From positions 46,804,186-46,868,185 of the forward strand of contig CM063502.1 of NCBI GenBank assembly GCA_032207245.1: a stretch of DNA of 64,000 nt, given 5' to 3'. The notes under the pieces are model-generated. The model saw nothing but the letters and a program-made list of their open reading frames with translations, was not told the DNA's origin and made no database searches. The translations under genes and the position numbers were made by a program. This stretch comes from Pardosa pseudoannulata (taxonomy: Eukaryota; Arthropoda; Arachnida; Araneae; Lycosidae). Below are positions 13,101 through 35,510 of this stretch, piece after piece (within the stretch, counting starts at the first letter, position 1; every line of letters starts with the position of its first letter).

Positions 13101-16100
13101 AGTGAAAATATTACATTAAACAAATATCTGTTATTATGAAGATCCTTATGGTTGGTAATTTAGTTTAAATATGCGTTTAAAGTAACAAAATGATAAGTTA
13201 AAACCCTTTATTTAGTTAACACTTATCAAATGCTTCTCTAAGCATAGATTATTTCAACGAAACTATTTGAAAATAAAGGTGTGATAGATAAAAATAAAGG
13301 TTCGAAAAATTAATAACTAAACTATACAAAAAGCCAGTACAAAAGTACAAACAAGTTAAGAACCTATATCGACAATAACTTTATATCAATACTTCTAATC
13401 ACAGTAGACTATTTGTAGTAATTTTTTCCGGTTCAGCTCAAAAGAAGCACAAACTAGCTAACCGTTAATCGTATGTTTAACATTTTAATCGATAAGACCT
13501 CCAACAAAAATACTCCCGTCTGACAATATTCCGACTATTTTCTTTGGAGATGCCCAATAAAGACTACGAATTACATTTCTGGTTCCCTCTCCCAATCGGC
13601 TTCAAACATATTTCTTCCTCCTTTTCGATCAACGAAGTGTAGCAGGCCCTGTTGTCAGACAATTTCTAGAGTAAAGTTCTGCTTTGAAAGCAGAAAACCT
13701 ACAGCATAAAACACGAGATGAACACTTTATGCTAAAAATAAACCTCTTCAGTATATCCTGGGTCTAACCATTGGAGAGCACACTTATTGTAAAAAAATCG
13801 GGCACAAAGAGGGCTAATACTTTTGTAAATAGATACAAAGGTATAGTCTGAAAATAAATAAACTCTGAAAGGAAGTTTTCGGTCTTCTGGATTATAGAAA
13901 AATCACAAACTACTCTCCTGGCAGGGAATTTGCAGATCATATTGAACATAGCTTGATTTTTCTTCACTCGAAATTAAATAAAAATTCGGGAGAGAAATCG
14001 TGATTCAATTTAAAAATAGTTTTAAAAAATTATTTAAATAAGTAGGACATCTAATCTAGAATTTTTTCTAGTCTAGAAGAAATTTTTTCTCTACTCTCAG
14101 ACACGAGTTTCAATAATTTGCGAAGTCATTCCACGCTTTATGGGCACCTAGAAGACGTGAGCTTGATGCGTCCTTTTTTTTTTCAGTATTAATCCTACTT
14201 TCATTCATACATGAATCAAAACTTTATTACCACATCTCCATACTAGTAACCCAGTAGTGCGTCTTGATAATCTTTAGAAAAGCTCATTAGAAAGGAAAGG
14301 ATTCTCTTGAACAGAGCACAACTCCTATTTCAATTCTTATCCACATGGCATTTGTTGTTGATATAACGTATTTGTCTTTCGATGATCGGGCATTTAAAAC
14401 GAAAGTAATGTGGGAAGTAAAACAAAATACCACTCCCTGTTTTTCAATTACTCTCTCTCAAAACGTATACATTAATTTCAAGATAAGAAATATTGCCGCA
14501 TAAAGAAACTGTGCCAACAAGCTCAGTGGCCGAATGGTCAAAGCACGAGATCCACCCCCGAAGTTTGTGGGTTCGATGCTCGGCATGGCGGTTGATCCAA
14601 AGTATGGATTTTTAATTTTAAAATGTTGTTTATTGTTGCTTTATGTTCTCGAACATTCTAGATCTTTCTTTAATATGTAAATAAGTTATTTCTCGAATAT
14701 TCTGTTTGGGTATAAAAGCTGATACCCACTAGTTGTAGGCAACTTCTCGATCTTGTAAAGTTGCGAGTTGCTACTCAGTTTCAATAAATTCGTCTGTTAA
14801 GTTAAACGGTGTGTTCATTCGAATCTTCGTGACAATATTGGTAACAGTCCCTCATTTATTATAACAACTAGAGGTTGGGGTTTTATTCAATTATGTTTGT
14901 AAAAGCTAAATGTGGATCTTTTTGCCGCACTTGGCGTGATTTTTTCACAGGAACATTGAACTTGCTTCGCTGGAGTTTTTACGGATAATGTTCGCATTTG
15001 AATTACACATAGGGAAACCAAGAAAACCCTATTAAACTCTCCCGGTTGATTCGGCAAGATCAGCATGCAACGATGCTAAACTTTCTTCCATGTCGGGAGA
15101 AGAAGAGGGGGAAAAACAGCGTCTTTGAACTCGTAAAATCCTAAATTTAGGAAACTTTTATAAATTTCAGAAGTTTATGCTAAATTCATTGCTGTAATTT
15201 TTAAGCTTCTTTGTCCTGAAAAACTCGCCTTGATTCATTTTTATTTCCTTATTCAATGAAACGGAAATCCAATAAAATTAAATGCTCATTATCATTTTTA
15301 TTTAAATGTTATTGAATGTCGAGTATTTTGGAAGATTGATTGTATGAATAATTTAAACTATTTTATTCTTAGTTTAACTGCAACAGCTGCTAGTATCGGA
15401 GCTGCAAGTGTGCCAAGTGCAGGACTGGTAACCATGATACTTGTATTAACATCCGTTGGCTTACCCACGGAGGACATATCGATGATTGTCGCAGTAGACT
15501 GGCTGCTGTAAATAAATTTATTTTTTTCTCTTTATGATAATTTGTAATAACTTTATTCCATTGTTCCTAACGCTTGTACATTACGTAAACTGTAATTTCC
15601 ACTTCTGAATATGATCAGTATCTCATTAGATATTGACCTTAGTATACCATTTTACGACTTTTTAAATGCTTAACTATTCTAATCATAAAAAAATATTTAT
15701 GATCAGACTTTAGTCTTATCTACCAGTTAAAAAAAACTTTTTTCTACATAACCTGGGATGTTTTAAGAATATTCAATAGATCAATATGAGTCCTCTAACA
15801 AACAAAAAAACCCATTATAGATGATTAAAAAATATATTCCTCATAAATTTTATAACAAAGTGATAACTGAAATTTCTAAAATTTTGCTTTCAATAAAAAA
15901 TCAGAAAATATCTACTTGTTTGTGTGGAATTATGCCTCTTTAGTATCTTTTAAAAAATGCTTATTACATATAAAATTTTTCCTGTTCCTTTTAGAGATCG
16001 TGTCAGAACATCAATCAATGTTTTGGGAGATGCTTATGGAGCTGGAATCATATGTCACCTATGTCGAAATGAGTTAGAAGCTGGCAGTCCAGACCGGCCT

Positions 16101-16265
16101 CATATTGAAATCCAAGAAAGATGTCCACCCTTACGGCCACCAGGTTCCTTAATAGGAGCACAAAATGTATTTCAGGATGTTTCAAAACAGAAAAAAGGTC
16201 TTAAGTGCTGTAATACTGGTTCACAACATCTTCAGGAAGATGATTCAAGTGAAACTCAAATATGA
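469..16265 (+). CDS. Excitatory amino acid (glutamate) transporter, SLC1 family, 5'-incomplete
   Basis: Eight exons (469-667, 4038-4245, 5939-6129, 9757-9883, 10244-10477, 12658-12852, 15373-15507, 15995-16265) join in phase into 519 codons plus TGA. The family carries glutamate/aspartate across the plasma membrane, driven by Na+, H+ and K+ gradients. Visible signatures in order are [20 protein letters not shown] (TM2 region), an extracellular loop with N-glycosylation sequons NIT (about residue 161 of the fragment) and NDS (about 178), hairpin 1 ending [21 protein letters not shown] in TM7, hairpin 2 [11 protein letters not shown], and [12 protein letters not shown] in TM8, which keeps the Asp, Arg, Asn and Asp positions known to line the substrate and ion sites. 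The protein ends in ETQI, a class I PDZ-ligand pattern. All introns are GT-AG. The first exon starts mid-protein after an AG acceptor, so the cytoplasmic N-terminus is missing. Vertebrate EAAT1/2/3 assignment is not possible from this; the call to the SLC1A EAAT branch is secure. Confidence 0.95.
1652..2172. mobile_element. piggyBac-like MITE flanked by TTAA
   Basis: TTAA occurs at 1648-1651 and 2173-2176. Just inside, the left end CCCTTTGAGGGGCAC and the inverted right end CCCTTTGAAGGGCAC differ at one base of 15. The 521-bp interior has no reading frame of note. TTAA targets with CCCTTTG-type ends are typical of piggyBac-superfamily non-autonomous elements. It lies in the first transporter intron of this window. 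Confidence 0.85.
2483..2511. repeat. Perfect 11-bp hairpin
   Basis: GACCCATAGGC and its exact reverse complement are separated by 7 bases. It is intronic and lies in slightly GC-richer DNA than its surroundings. Confidence 0.8.
2512..4037 (+). other. Rest of the first visible EAAT intron
   Basis: The stretch is AT-rich with no recognised protein. A 94-codon frame at 3500-3784 lies in slightly GC-richer DNA but has no motif I know and no splice logic linking it to the transporter. Confidence 0.5.
4038..4245 (+). CDS. EAAT exon b (TM3 and following loop)
   Basis: The exon lies between acceptor ttttaag and donor GTACGG. It encodes [13 protein letters not shown], a hydrophobic helix, then the conserved [11 protein letters not shown] before the large extracellular loop. 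Phase 1 in, phase 2 out, matching both neighbours. Confidence 0.93.
5939..6129 (+). CDS. EAAT exon c (extracellular loop with glycosylation sequons)
   Basis: It encodes [19 protein letters not shown], the typical start of the variable TM4 loop, then the sequons NIT and NDS. The acceptor is tcttacag and the donor GTAAGA. The loop sequence itself is lineage-specific, as usual in this family. Confidence 0.92.
6552..7250. repeat. Diverged tandem duplication with an expanded (AT)n block
   Basis: Two direct copies of a roughly 260-bp unit start near 6576 and 6894, recognised by AAAGCAATTT, CTAAAGTTTTAGTTT and a shared tail GTTATTTTAAAAAA. The second copy carries an (AT)n tract of about 85 bp where the first reads TAATATACATATTT. 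Copy one is bracketed by a perfect 13-bp inverted repeat (6552-6564 and 6851-6863). Confidence 0.75.
7017..7101. repeat. (AT)n microsatellite
   Basis: A nearly pure AT dinucleotide run, broken once near 7051, within the second copy of the intronic duplication. Confidence 0.95.
8592..8909 (+). pseudogene. Retroelement RNase H-like fragment with internal stop
   Basis: The frame reads [16 protein letters not shown], then TGA (8805-8807), and continues in the same frame with [20 protein letters not shown] up to a further stop at 8907-8909. The pattern YTDGSK...SGxGV is the first catalytic block of RNase H domains in non-LTR retrotransposons; the catalytic Asp is Asn here. The context upstream is too degraded to place the reverse transcriptase. 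It is a dead fragment inside a transporter intron; the clade is not determined. Confidence 0.6.
9135..9325 (+). repeat. Old tRNA-derived SINE copy
   Basis: The stretch reads like a degraded copy of the local SINE family: AGCCGATTGGATAGGACACTG resembles the tRNA head, ATCGGTTTTAAGCAGTAG matches the body, and it ends GACCATAACGTTCCAAGCC, close to the family tail. Box B is badly decayed. Confidence 0.55.
9757..9883 (+). CDS. EAAT exon d (TM4-TM5 region)
   Basis: The acceptor is tttacag and the donor GTAAGT. The exon encodes [14 protein letters not shown], a short linker and the conserved [14 protein letters not shown]; the tryptophan codon is split across the intron. Confidence 0.93.
10244..10477 (+). 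CDS. EAAT exon e (TM5-TM6 and start of hairpin 1)
   Basis: It encodes [14 protein letters not shown], an amphipathic stretch, TM6 and [20 protein letters not shown], and stops inside the hairpin-1 serine motif (GTAS, with the next serine codon split). Donor GTAAGG. Confidence 0.94.
10478..12657 (+). other. EAAT intron between hairpin-1 exons
   Basis: No gene is recognised. A GTTTTAATTCC stretch near 10600 may be a decayed SINE box B. DNA from about 11600 to 12480 is somewhat less AT-rich than the rest and may hold unrecognised repeat. Confidence 0.4.
12658..12852 (+). CDS. EAAT exon f (hairpin 1 to TM7)
   Basis: Starting after tctgcag, the exon completes hairpin 1 ([17 protein letters not shown]) and holds the near-invariant [20 protein letters not shown], including the NMDGT sodium-site motif of TM7. 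Another AG five bases downstream would break the frame. Confidence 0.95.
12853..14515 (+). other. EAAT intron, 5' part
   Basis: No gene or recognisable transposon ends were seen; the block from about 13500 to 14460 is less AT-rich than usual for this window and could be old repeat. Confidence 0.4.
14516..14605 (+). repeat. tRNA-like SINE head
   Basis: AGCTCAGTGGCCGAATGGTC resembles a tRNA 5' half with box A, and GTGGGTTCGATGC contains a box B core GGTTCGAT. The acceptor stem does not pair cleanly, so it is tRNA-derived rather than a functional tRNA gene. It sits directly upstream of the LTR-like segment. Confidence 0.6.
14644..14834 (+). mobile_element. Probable solo LTR (short, about 191 bp)
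   Basis: The segment starts TGTTCTCGAACA and ends CTTCGTGACA, giving the TG...CA ends of LTRs. Inside it has a TATA box (TATAAAA, 14711-14717) and a poly(A) signal (AATAAA, 14783-14788) in proper order. It is followed by ATATTGGTAACAG, which resembles a primer-binding site with a TGG start. No gag/pol reading frame follows, so it is a solo LTR or a non-autonomous remnant. The type of LTR element is not determined. Confidence 0.6.
15373..15507 (+). CDS. EAAT exon g (hairpin 2)
   Basis: It encodes [20 protein letters not shown] and a helix ending AVDWLL. This is hairpin 2, the extracellular gate. The usual tip AAG(I/V)PQAG reads AASVPSAG here. Confidence 0.95.
15995..16265 (+). CDS. EAAT terminal exon (TM8 and C-tail)
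   Basis: The exon completes the DRVRT motif with a split leucine codon and encodes [11 protein letters not shown], followed by a hydrophilic tail rich in Cys, Lys and Gln that ends in ETQI and TGA. The tail beyond TM8 is not conserved with family members I can recall. Confidence 0.94.
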
Positions 16266-19111
16266 GCACAAACCTCATGTTTTTGTATTGAAATATCTCT
16301 ATTAAAACTATTAGTGTCAGTGTATTTTATTTTTCTTTTAAATTTTTATCTTTTTGGTTATAAGAAGCAGCAAAATGCATTTTATATATACTATAAATTA
16401 CAAGAGCTCCTGATTATTAAAAAGATTAAAGACTCTGATATACGAAATCTAATTTTTATTTAAAAACTTTTAAGGGACAAGACTTAAATGAAAATATCAT
16501 ACAATGTGCATCTTCCATACTGTAAAGAATACATAGAGATAAAGCTCAACTCTCTCCAATTTTTCTCAATTTCAATATATTATCAAATATTCTAGAAAAT
16601 CATAGTAAATTGTAAAATTCACACATTTCTCAAAAACAGTTTTTTTTAACTAATCACTGGCAGGATGCTAAAATCACAATCTTGAAATAAAATATAATAA
16701 CCTCATAAAGGAAACTATAATCACAATAGAATTATTGATAGTCAGTAGATGACTGAAAAGGCTGAAATTACTCTTTATATCTTCAAAAAACTGCAAGAAT
16801 GATACCTACTTAACTGTCAAATAAAACTATTTTAGCACTACATTCTATTCACAGTGAACAAAATTTTGCAGTTAATCTCAAAACAAAGTCTGAAGGAAAA
16901 CTAACAGAAAATTGATCTTGAAAAATTGCAGCTGCCACAAACATTAATAATTAATTGTTTTTTATCTTAAAAAGGAAAAATAAGATTTTAGAGAGAACAA
17001 TGAGGAATTTTGTAAATATTTAAAATACAAATACCAGCTACACCACATTTACATGCAATATGTCTATATTTTAAAACTTCTTTTAGGTATACTTTATAAT
17101 ATGGAATTAATTTCACATGAGGATTTAGAATAATACTGCACTGTAGTATAAAAACACAGAGCAAATAAGAAATGTATAGAATTTAAATTAGAAATGATTA
17201 ATAAACAAATTTTCAAAATTCAGTAAAAAAAACTTTGTTTTTAATAACCTGAGAAAAACTCTTTCAGGATATTATAACAAAAAGCTTACTTATCAAATGT
17301 GATGCTTTAATATTAAAAAGGACTAAGTGAGATCAAAGAGTGTGAACATAAGAAAGAATTATATCCAGTATGCACTGAATTATTTCTCCAGATGCTACTG
17401 TAACATTCCTTTCAAAATAACCAGGAAACTTTAGATATTTCAGACCCAGTGAGGTAAAGTTTGCACTTTTATTCTTGAAGATAAAAGACCATAGATAAAA
17501 ACACATTGGTTTCTTTATTCAGTATATCCAACACTTAGCCCATTTATTATGGTACAGATTGCTCTGCAGTGAATATGAAACAAAATAAAACTCAAGCAAT
17601 GACATGCTCCTTTCTCTTAATTAGTTTCAGCTCTTTGTTATTAAGTGTATTGTCTCAGTAAAGTCCTTTTCCTTCTGGTCTCATGCAATTTATTTAGTAA
17701 CTGGGAATATTGACAAAAATAGATATGAAATCAAAACTTTTTATAGCAATTTGAATGAGACACCTAGAAATATAATACAGCAATCTGAAATTAGTCATAC
17801 CTTATCATTAATTAGAGTTTCTACCAAAACATCTTATGGATTGCAACATACTTGTTTGATTGAAGCATGCTTTTTATATGATTGTAATACTGATTCCTTC
17901 TGTAAGTTGTCCAAATATACCTATCACCAGATGATGGTTGAATATTTCAAACACTCTATATTAAACCAGACCCTTCAAAGCTTCAGTTCTACTTTTAACA
18001 TGTATATTGGCATATTTAAAATCATCCTGAAGCAGAGATCTTAATAAGATATCAATAAGAAAAATAAAAAATTAACAATACCACTCCAAATCAATCAAAC
18101 TATGATTTTATCTAGAGAATGTAAGCTCAAAGTAAGATTAAATCCCAGGATCTTTATGATGCCTATTTTATGATTCATATCCTTCCACTATGTTATGATT
18201 GGCCAGTACACAACTTTGGCAGTTATCTATCTACATGAACCCCTTGATTCTAATGTACCCAGCATATTCTTGTAGAACATACAATTACCTTAAACCCTGA
18301 TTAAAAGCTAATGTGAACATGACTGACTTTCTATATCAACAATGATTGTATTAACTCTTAATAATTTTGTACTGTTCCAAATATAAACTTTCTGATTTTC
18401 ACAGAATCAAAAACATCTAATGCTAAAATATATTTTATAAAATAAACATAAACAATTTAGTTTTCTAAACTTTTTTTCATAAAATACAAAACTCATGTTT
18501 ATTATACAAGTGAATGGAGTATCCTAAACAAGCATAATTTTTACAATACATATTTTATTATAAATGACATAATTAACTAGAAATTTCTTTATATTTTTAT
18601 GGTATACAAAGTAGTAGTATTAGTCACAGATCATATAAGCAATACTCAATAATTCCCTTCATTATATTAAATTCCTTTTAATACTGTCATTTACCTTCTC
18701 AAGTAATGAATAAATTTCTATATTTGAACAGTATCCTACAAGATAGCTTCTCATATAGAGTGTATAAGTAGATGGTACCATTTTAGCTTTAAAAATTAAT
18801 AAATTCAGATATTAAGGAAACAAAATATTAAAGTGTAGATGGAGGGAATTAAAAGTATTTCTAAATATGAAAAAAAAAATTAAACAAATCTAACATTTTA
18901 TATACAGACAATATCTATGTAGTTTTACATAACAGCAATTTTGAATCATTAAAAAAATATTTTCTAGTCAATACTTTAACATAAACTGTAAATATAATAA
19001 ACTATTTTAACACATGCATAAAATACATAAGATATACACATATGTGAAGAAGTCTACAGATCTATAACACCAAACTGATGATTAAAGAACATGATATTTA
19101 TGCAGTAATTC
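16266..19111. other. Tail-to-tail 3' regions of EAAT and Abi
   Basis: This 2.8-kb stretch separates the transporter stop from the Abi stop. A + strand AATAAA occurs at 16686-16691, and - strand AATAAA candidates occur at 18498-18503 and 18554-18559. Much of it may be 3' UTR. The frame at 17751-18044 shows no protein signature. Confidence 0.5.
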
Positions 19112-32658
<13,547 letters not shown>

Positions 32659-32676
32659 AATAGTCATTTTCTCAGC

Positions 32677-33732
32677 CTGTAAAAACAATACATTACAACT
32701 TTTTTAATATAAACCAAACTAATTTTTAATATAATATAGGAAATGATTTCATACTCTGGCTATGTGTTTAAGGAGAGTATTTAGCACAAAAATAAACTTA
32801 TATGAAAAAGAAAATAAATCAGATTATTTATTTTAAAAGTTTCAATGACCTATGGAAAAGAGCTGAAATGGTTGGTCTAAAAAAAATTCAGATGTGAAAA
32901 TCATTATTAACATACATTTTTTACAAAGCATCTCGTACTGTTAGGTTAATAGATATTAAGTTATGGTAGTGTTTTAACAACACTAGCACAATATAATAGT
33001 TCAAGAAATTATTACTTTGTATTATTAATACAACAATTTCTAAATATAAAACACGGGTTTAATCATTAGTATACACATTTTATACACGTCATAAAGTAAT
33101 ATATTAAATAAGTCAAACTTCAACTCTGACAGTGACAGAAAAGAAAAAAATAAATAAAACAACTCTATTATATGCTTCAGTTATCCTTAGGAAATGTGAA
33201 ATTTTAATTTTGGAGAAAAACTAAAAGAAAGATTACATAAGCTTATATATTCCTACCTTATGTAACTTAGATCTGAAAATTTAGATACTTAAGGGTCGTT
33301 TAGTTTTTATTTATATTTTTTATTAAAATTCCGATTTCCTAGATGTGAGACACAGGATATGAAATTCTGTTTAAATAATGCAAGTTCTTCTACAACTTGA
33401 AACTGTGACAGAAACACTATGGAATGCGAACCGGTAGTGTACTAACATTTCCAAAATAACAACAGTTGCAGTACAAATAAACAACGAACATAACCTAGGG
33501 TGGACTCGTATAGTCGAACTTTTCCACTCGAGTAACTTTTCGATATCAAATCGACCGGAAAGAAAAATTAATTTAGCAATCGACTGTAAAAAAAAAAAAA
33601 AAAAAAAGACTCAGCTCGAGTACCATTGATTCCAGTTCAAAGTTATATTTACTTTATTTATCTATTTATCTGTGTCTTCAAGGTCCTTTTATTAAAATTA
33701 TCTGTTAATATTAGCTAGGCATTAGACACGAA
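32677..33732. promoter_or_regulatory. Upstream region of Abi
   Basis: The DNA between the first Abi coding exon and the SINE is AT-rich except for a more CpG-containing patch at about 33420-33560, which is a plausible place for the Abi promoter and a 5' UTR exon. No TATA box or firm transcription start was identified. Confidence 0.3.
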
Positions 33733-33746
33733 AAATATAAAACTAT

Positions 33747-33920
33747 TGGTTTGGTTTGAAGTGCTAAGGTCTACATTTTGCAACACGAGGGCTAATGAGA
33801 CCGGGACATACTGCTTAAAGCCGATACCGATCGGCTACGAACATCCATGCTACAGTAGGATTCGAACTAACGAACTCGGTACGGAAGACCAGCACCCTAA
33901 CCATTCGTCAGTCGTTCGGC
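33747..33920 (-). repeat. tRNA-derived SINE, copy B
   Basis: Same family as the copy at 25.2 kb, with decayed box B (GATTCGAAC on the + strand). A perfect 14-bp target duplication AAATATAAAACTAT lies at 33733-33746 and 33921-33934. Its tRNA-head end is involved in an inverted duplication described separately. Confidence 0.9.
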
Positions 33921-33978
33921 AAATATAAAACTATAACATCTATAACATTACCATGTTATAGTTTTATATTTGCCGAAC
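33914..33978. repeat. 26-bp perfect palindrome at SINE 5' end
   Basis: Bases 33914-33939 (last 7 bp of the SINE head, the target duplication and flank) are repeated as an exact reverse complement at 33953-33978, with a 13-nt spacer. Confidence 0.92.
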
Positions 33979-34250
33979 AGAATTAAGTATTATCAGGGTA
34001 TCCATAAAGCCTCTGTATCTCCGGTAAAGCGAATGGTCATTCTAAAGCCTGTAAATTTTTTAAATTTTTGACTTGAAAATTTTCTCCTGATGTCATAATT
34101 TATTTAATTTAAAATAAACTATAACATTAGAAGAAAATTTTAATTACGTTGATTAAGATAGTAAGAAAATTTTTAAGACCAGTGATAGCCATTTGATTTT
34201 AAATGGGCTTAAATATAAATAAAATTATTGAACAACGTTATGAAAAATGC

Positions 34251-34478
34251 TTAAATAAGCTTATAAATTTTTATATAATAAAATTTAACTAAAATAATTA
34301 TGATATATTTCATTATACTCAGATAAAGTAAAAAAGGAAGTAAAAATAAGGCGATGGTGAAGAAAAGTCTCAGAAAGAACCCAAAAGCTAGTACTAATTT
34401 TTCCAACGTAAATTCTTCATCTCTGGAGACAAAAAGACCCGAGTGACTACTGAAGTCGCTTATGGGTGCTCCTGACAT
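34251..34478 (-). CDS. Candidate small single-pass membrane protein, function unknown
   Basis: A 75-codon frame begins MSGAPISDFSSHSGLFVSRD, is acidic to residue 23, then has a long hydrophobic stretch (about residues 29-54) holding LAFGFFLRLF and ALFLLPFLLYL. The first 55 codons are GC-richer and use more varied codons than flanking DNA, while the last 20 look like AT-rich read-through, so the true 3' end may be different or spliced (a GTATAA lies after the LYLS region). The ATG has A at -3, a CCAAT box lies about 100 bp upstream, and an AATAAA (- strand) lies near 34100. I do not recognise the family. It could also be a chance frame. Confidence 0.4.
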   Translation of the reverse strand: MSGAPISDFSSHSGLFVSRDEEFTLEKLVLAFGFFLRLFFTIALFLLPFLLYLSIMKYIIIILVKFYYIKIYKLI

Positions 34479-34820
34479 TGTAATTTCTTAGATCGTAATC
34501 CGGCAAGTTGAAATTGTCGTTATTGATGTTATAGATATTTTAGAATAATTTTGTTGTAAGATTGGTAATTACAGTGCGGATTGGTTCAGTGTTATAAACC
34601 CTATGAAGAATATCGTTAATGTAGTATCTATGGAACTCTAGAATAGTGCAATTTGGAGCACCTAGGACCGAAGGCCTTTATCCCTAATGATAAGATTTAA
34701 ATATGTGAGACAAATTCAATTTATTCACTGATGGCTCAAAGTATTAAGTTGGAAAAAAAACACAAAAAGAGGAAAAAGAGTAAGGGATAAAACACACAAT
34801 AAATGTACAATACAAGTATA

Positions 34821-35510
34821 CACTCAAGAGCCAAAACATTATGACCATCTGTTAATAACTAGTTGTCCCACCTTTGGAGTACAACACAGCTTCAAACCGC
34901 CCTGGCATGGATGGATCCTTGGTAGATGACCAGAGACAGATTGTAACACATGTTTAAGCAACGATTACGGAAATCCGAGATATTGCAAATTGGTGGTCTT
35001 TGAACTATGAGCTGCCGTCCCATGACATCCCAAATGTGTTCTATCAGATTAAGATATGGTGAGTTAGACGGCCATGACATTAACTGGAATTGAGTATCAT
35101 GTTCCTGGAACCACTTAAACACAATTTTAGCTTTGTGACACGGGGTGTTGTCCTGTTGGAACATTCCATTTCCAGCTGGAAAAACAGAGGCCATGTAAGG
35201 ATGCAACTGGTTCGCAATGATGTTCAGATACCCTACAGCATTCATGGTTTGCTTTACCACAACCAAAGATCCCAGAGACATCTAAGAGAATGTCCCCCAA
35301 AGCATAATACCGTCACCACCGGCCTGTGTATGACCTACTGTACATTGCGGGAGCAACTGTTCGCCTGGAAGATGGCGTATCCTGACAGGGCCATCGGCGT
35401 GATGAATGACAAACCGGGATCCATCCGACCAGGCAACTCTCTCAGTCTGATCCATGGACCTTTCGCGATGTTCCCGGACCCAGCGTAGGCGCTTGTGAGT
35501 GTGAGAAGGT
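34821..35510 (-). pseudogene. Tc1-type transposase remnant with one terminal inverted repeat
   Basis: The - strand frame reads HKRLRWVREHRERSMDQTERVAWSDGSRF in pieces, then HADGPVRIRHLPGEQ and GGDGIMLWGTFS, a TAG stop at 35282-35284, and then MSLGSLV through QQDNTPCHKA, WPSNSPYLNLIEHIWD and a stop at 34892. These are the three catalytic blocks of a Tc1-like DDE transposase: WSD, QQDN and IEHIW, with 36 residues between the second D and the E. The + strand end CACTCAAGAGCCAAAACATT next to TA is the terminal repeat. The DNA-binding half and other end are missing, so the copy is dead. Base composition is clearly GC-richer than the neighbourhood. Confidence 0.85.

Noticed and set aside
14516..14605. 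Functional tRNA gene
   Set aside because: Boxes A and B are visible, but acceptor and anticodon stems do not pair convincingly; a SINE head fits better.
17751..18044. 97-codon frame between EAAT and Abi
   Set aside because: Composition follows the AT-rich background and it lies in probable 3' UTR; no motif recognised.
34892..35488. 132-codon + strand frame opposite the transposase (35090-35488)
   Set aside because: It is the antisense shadow of the Tc1-type transposase.
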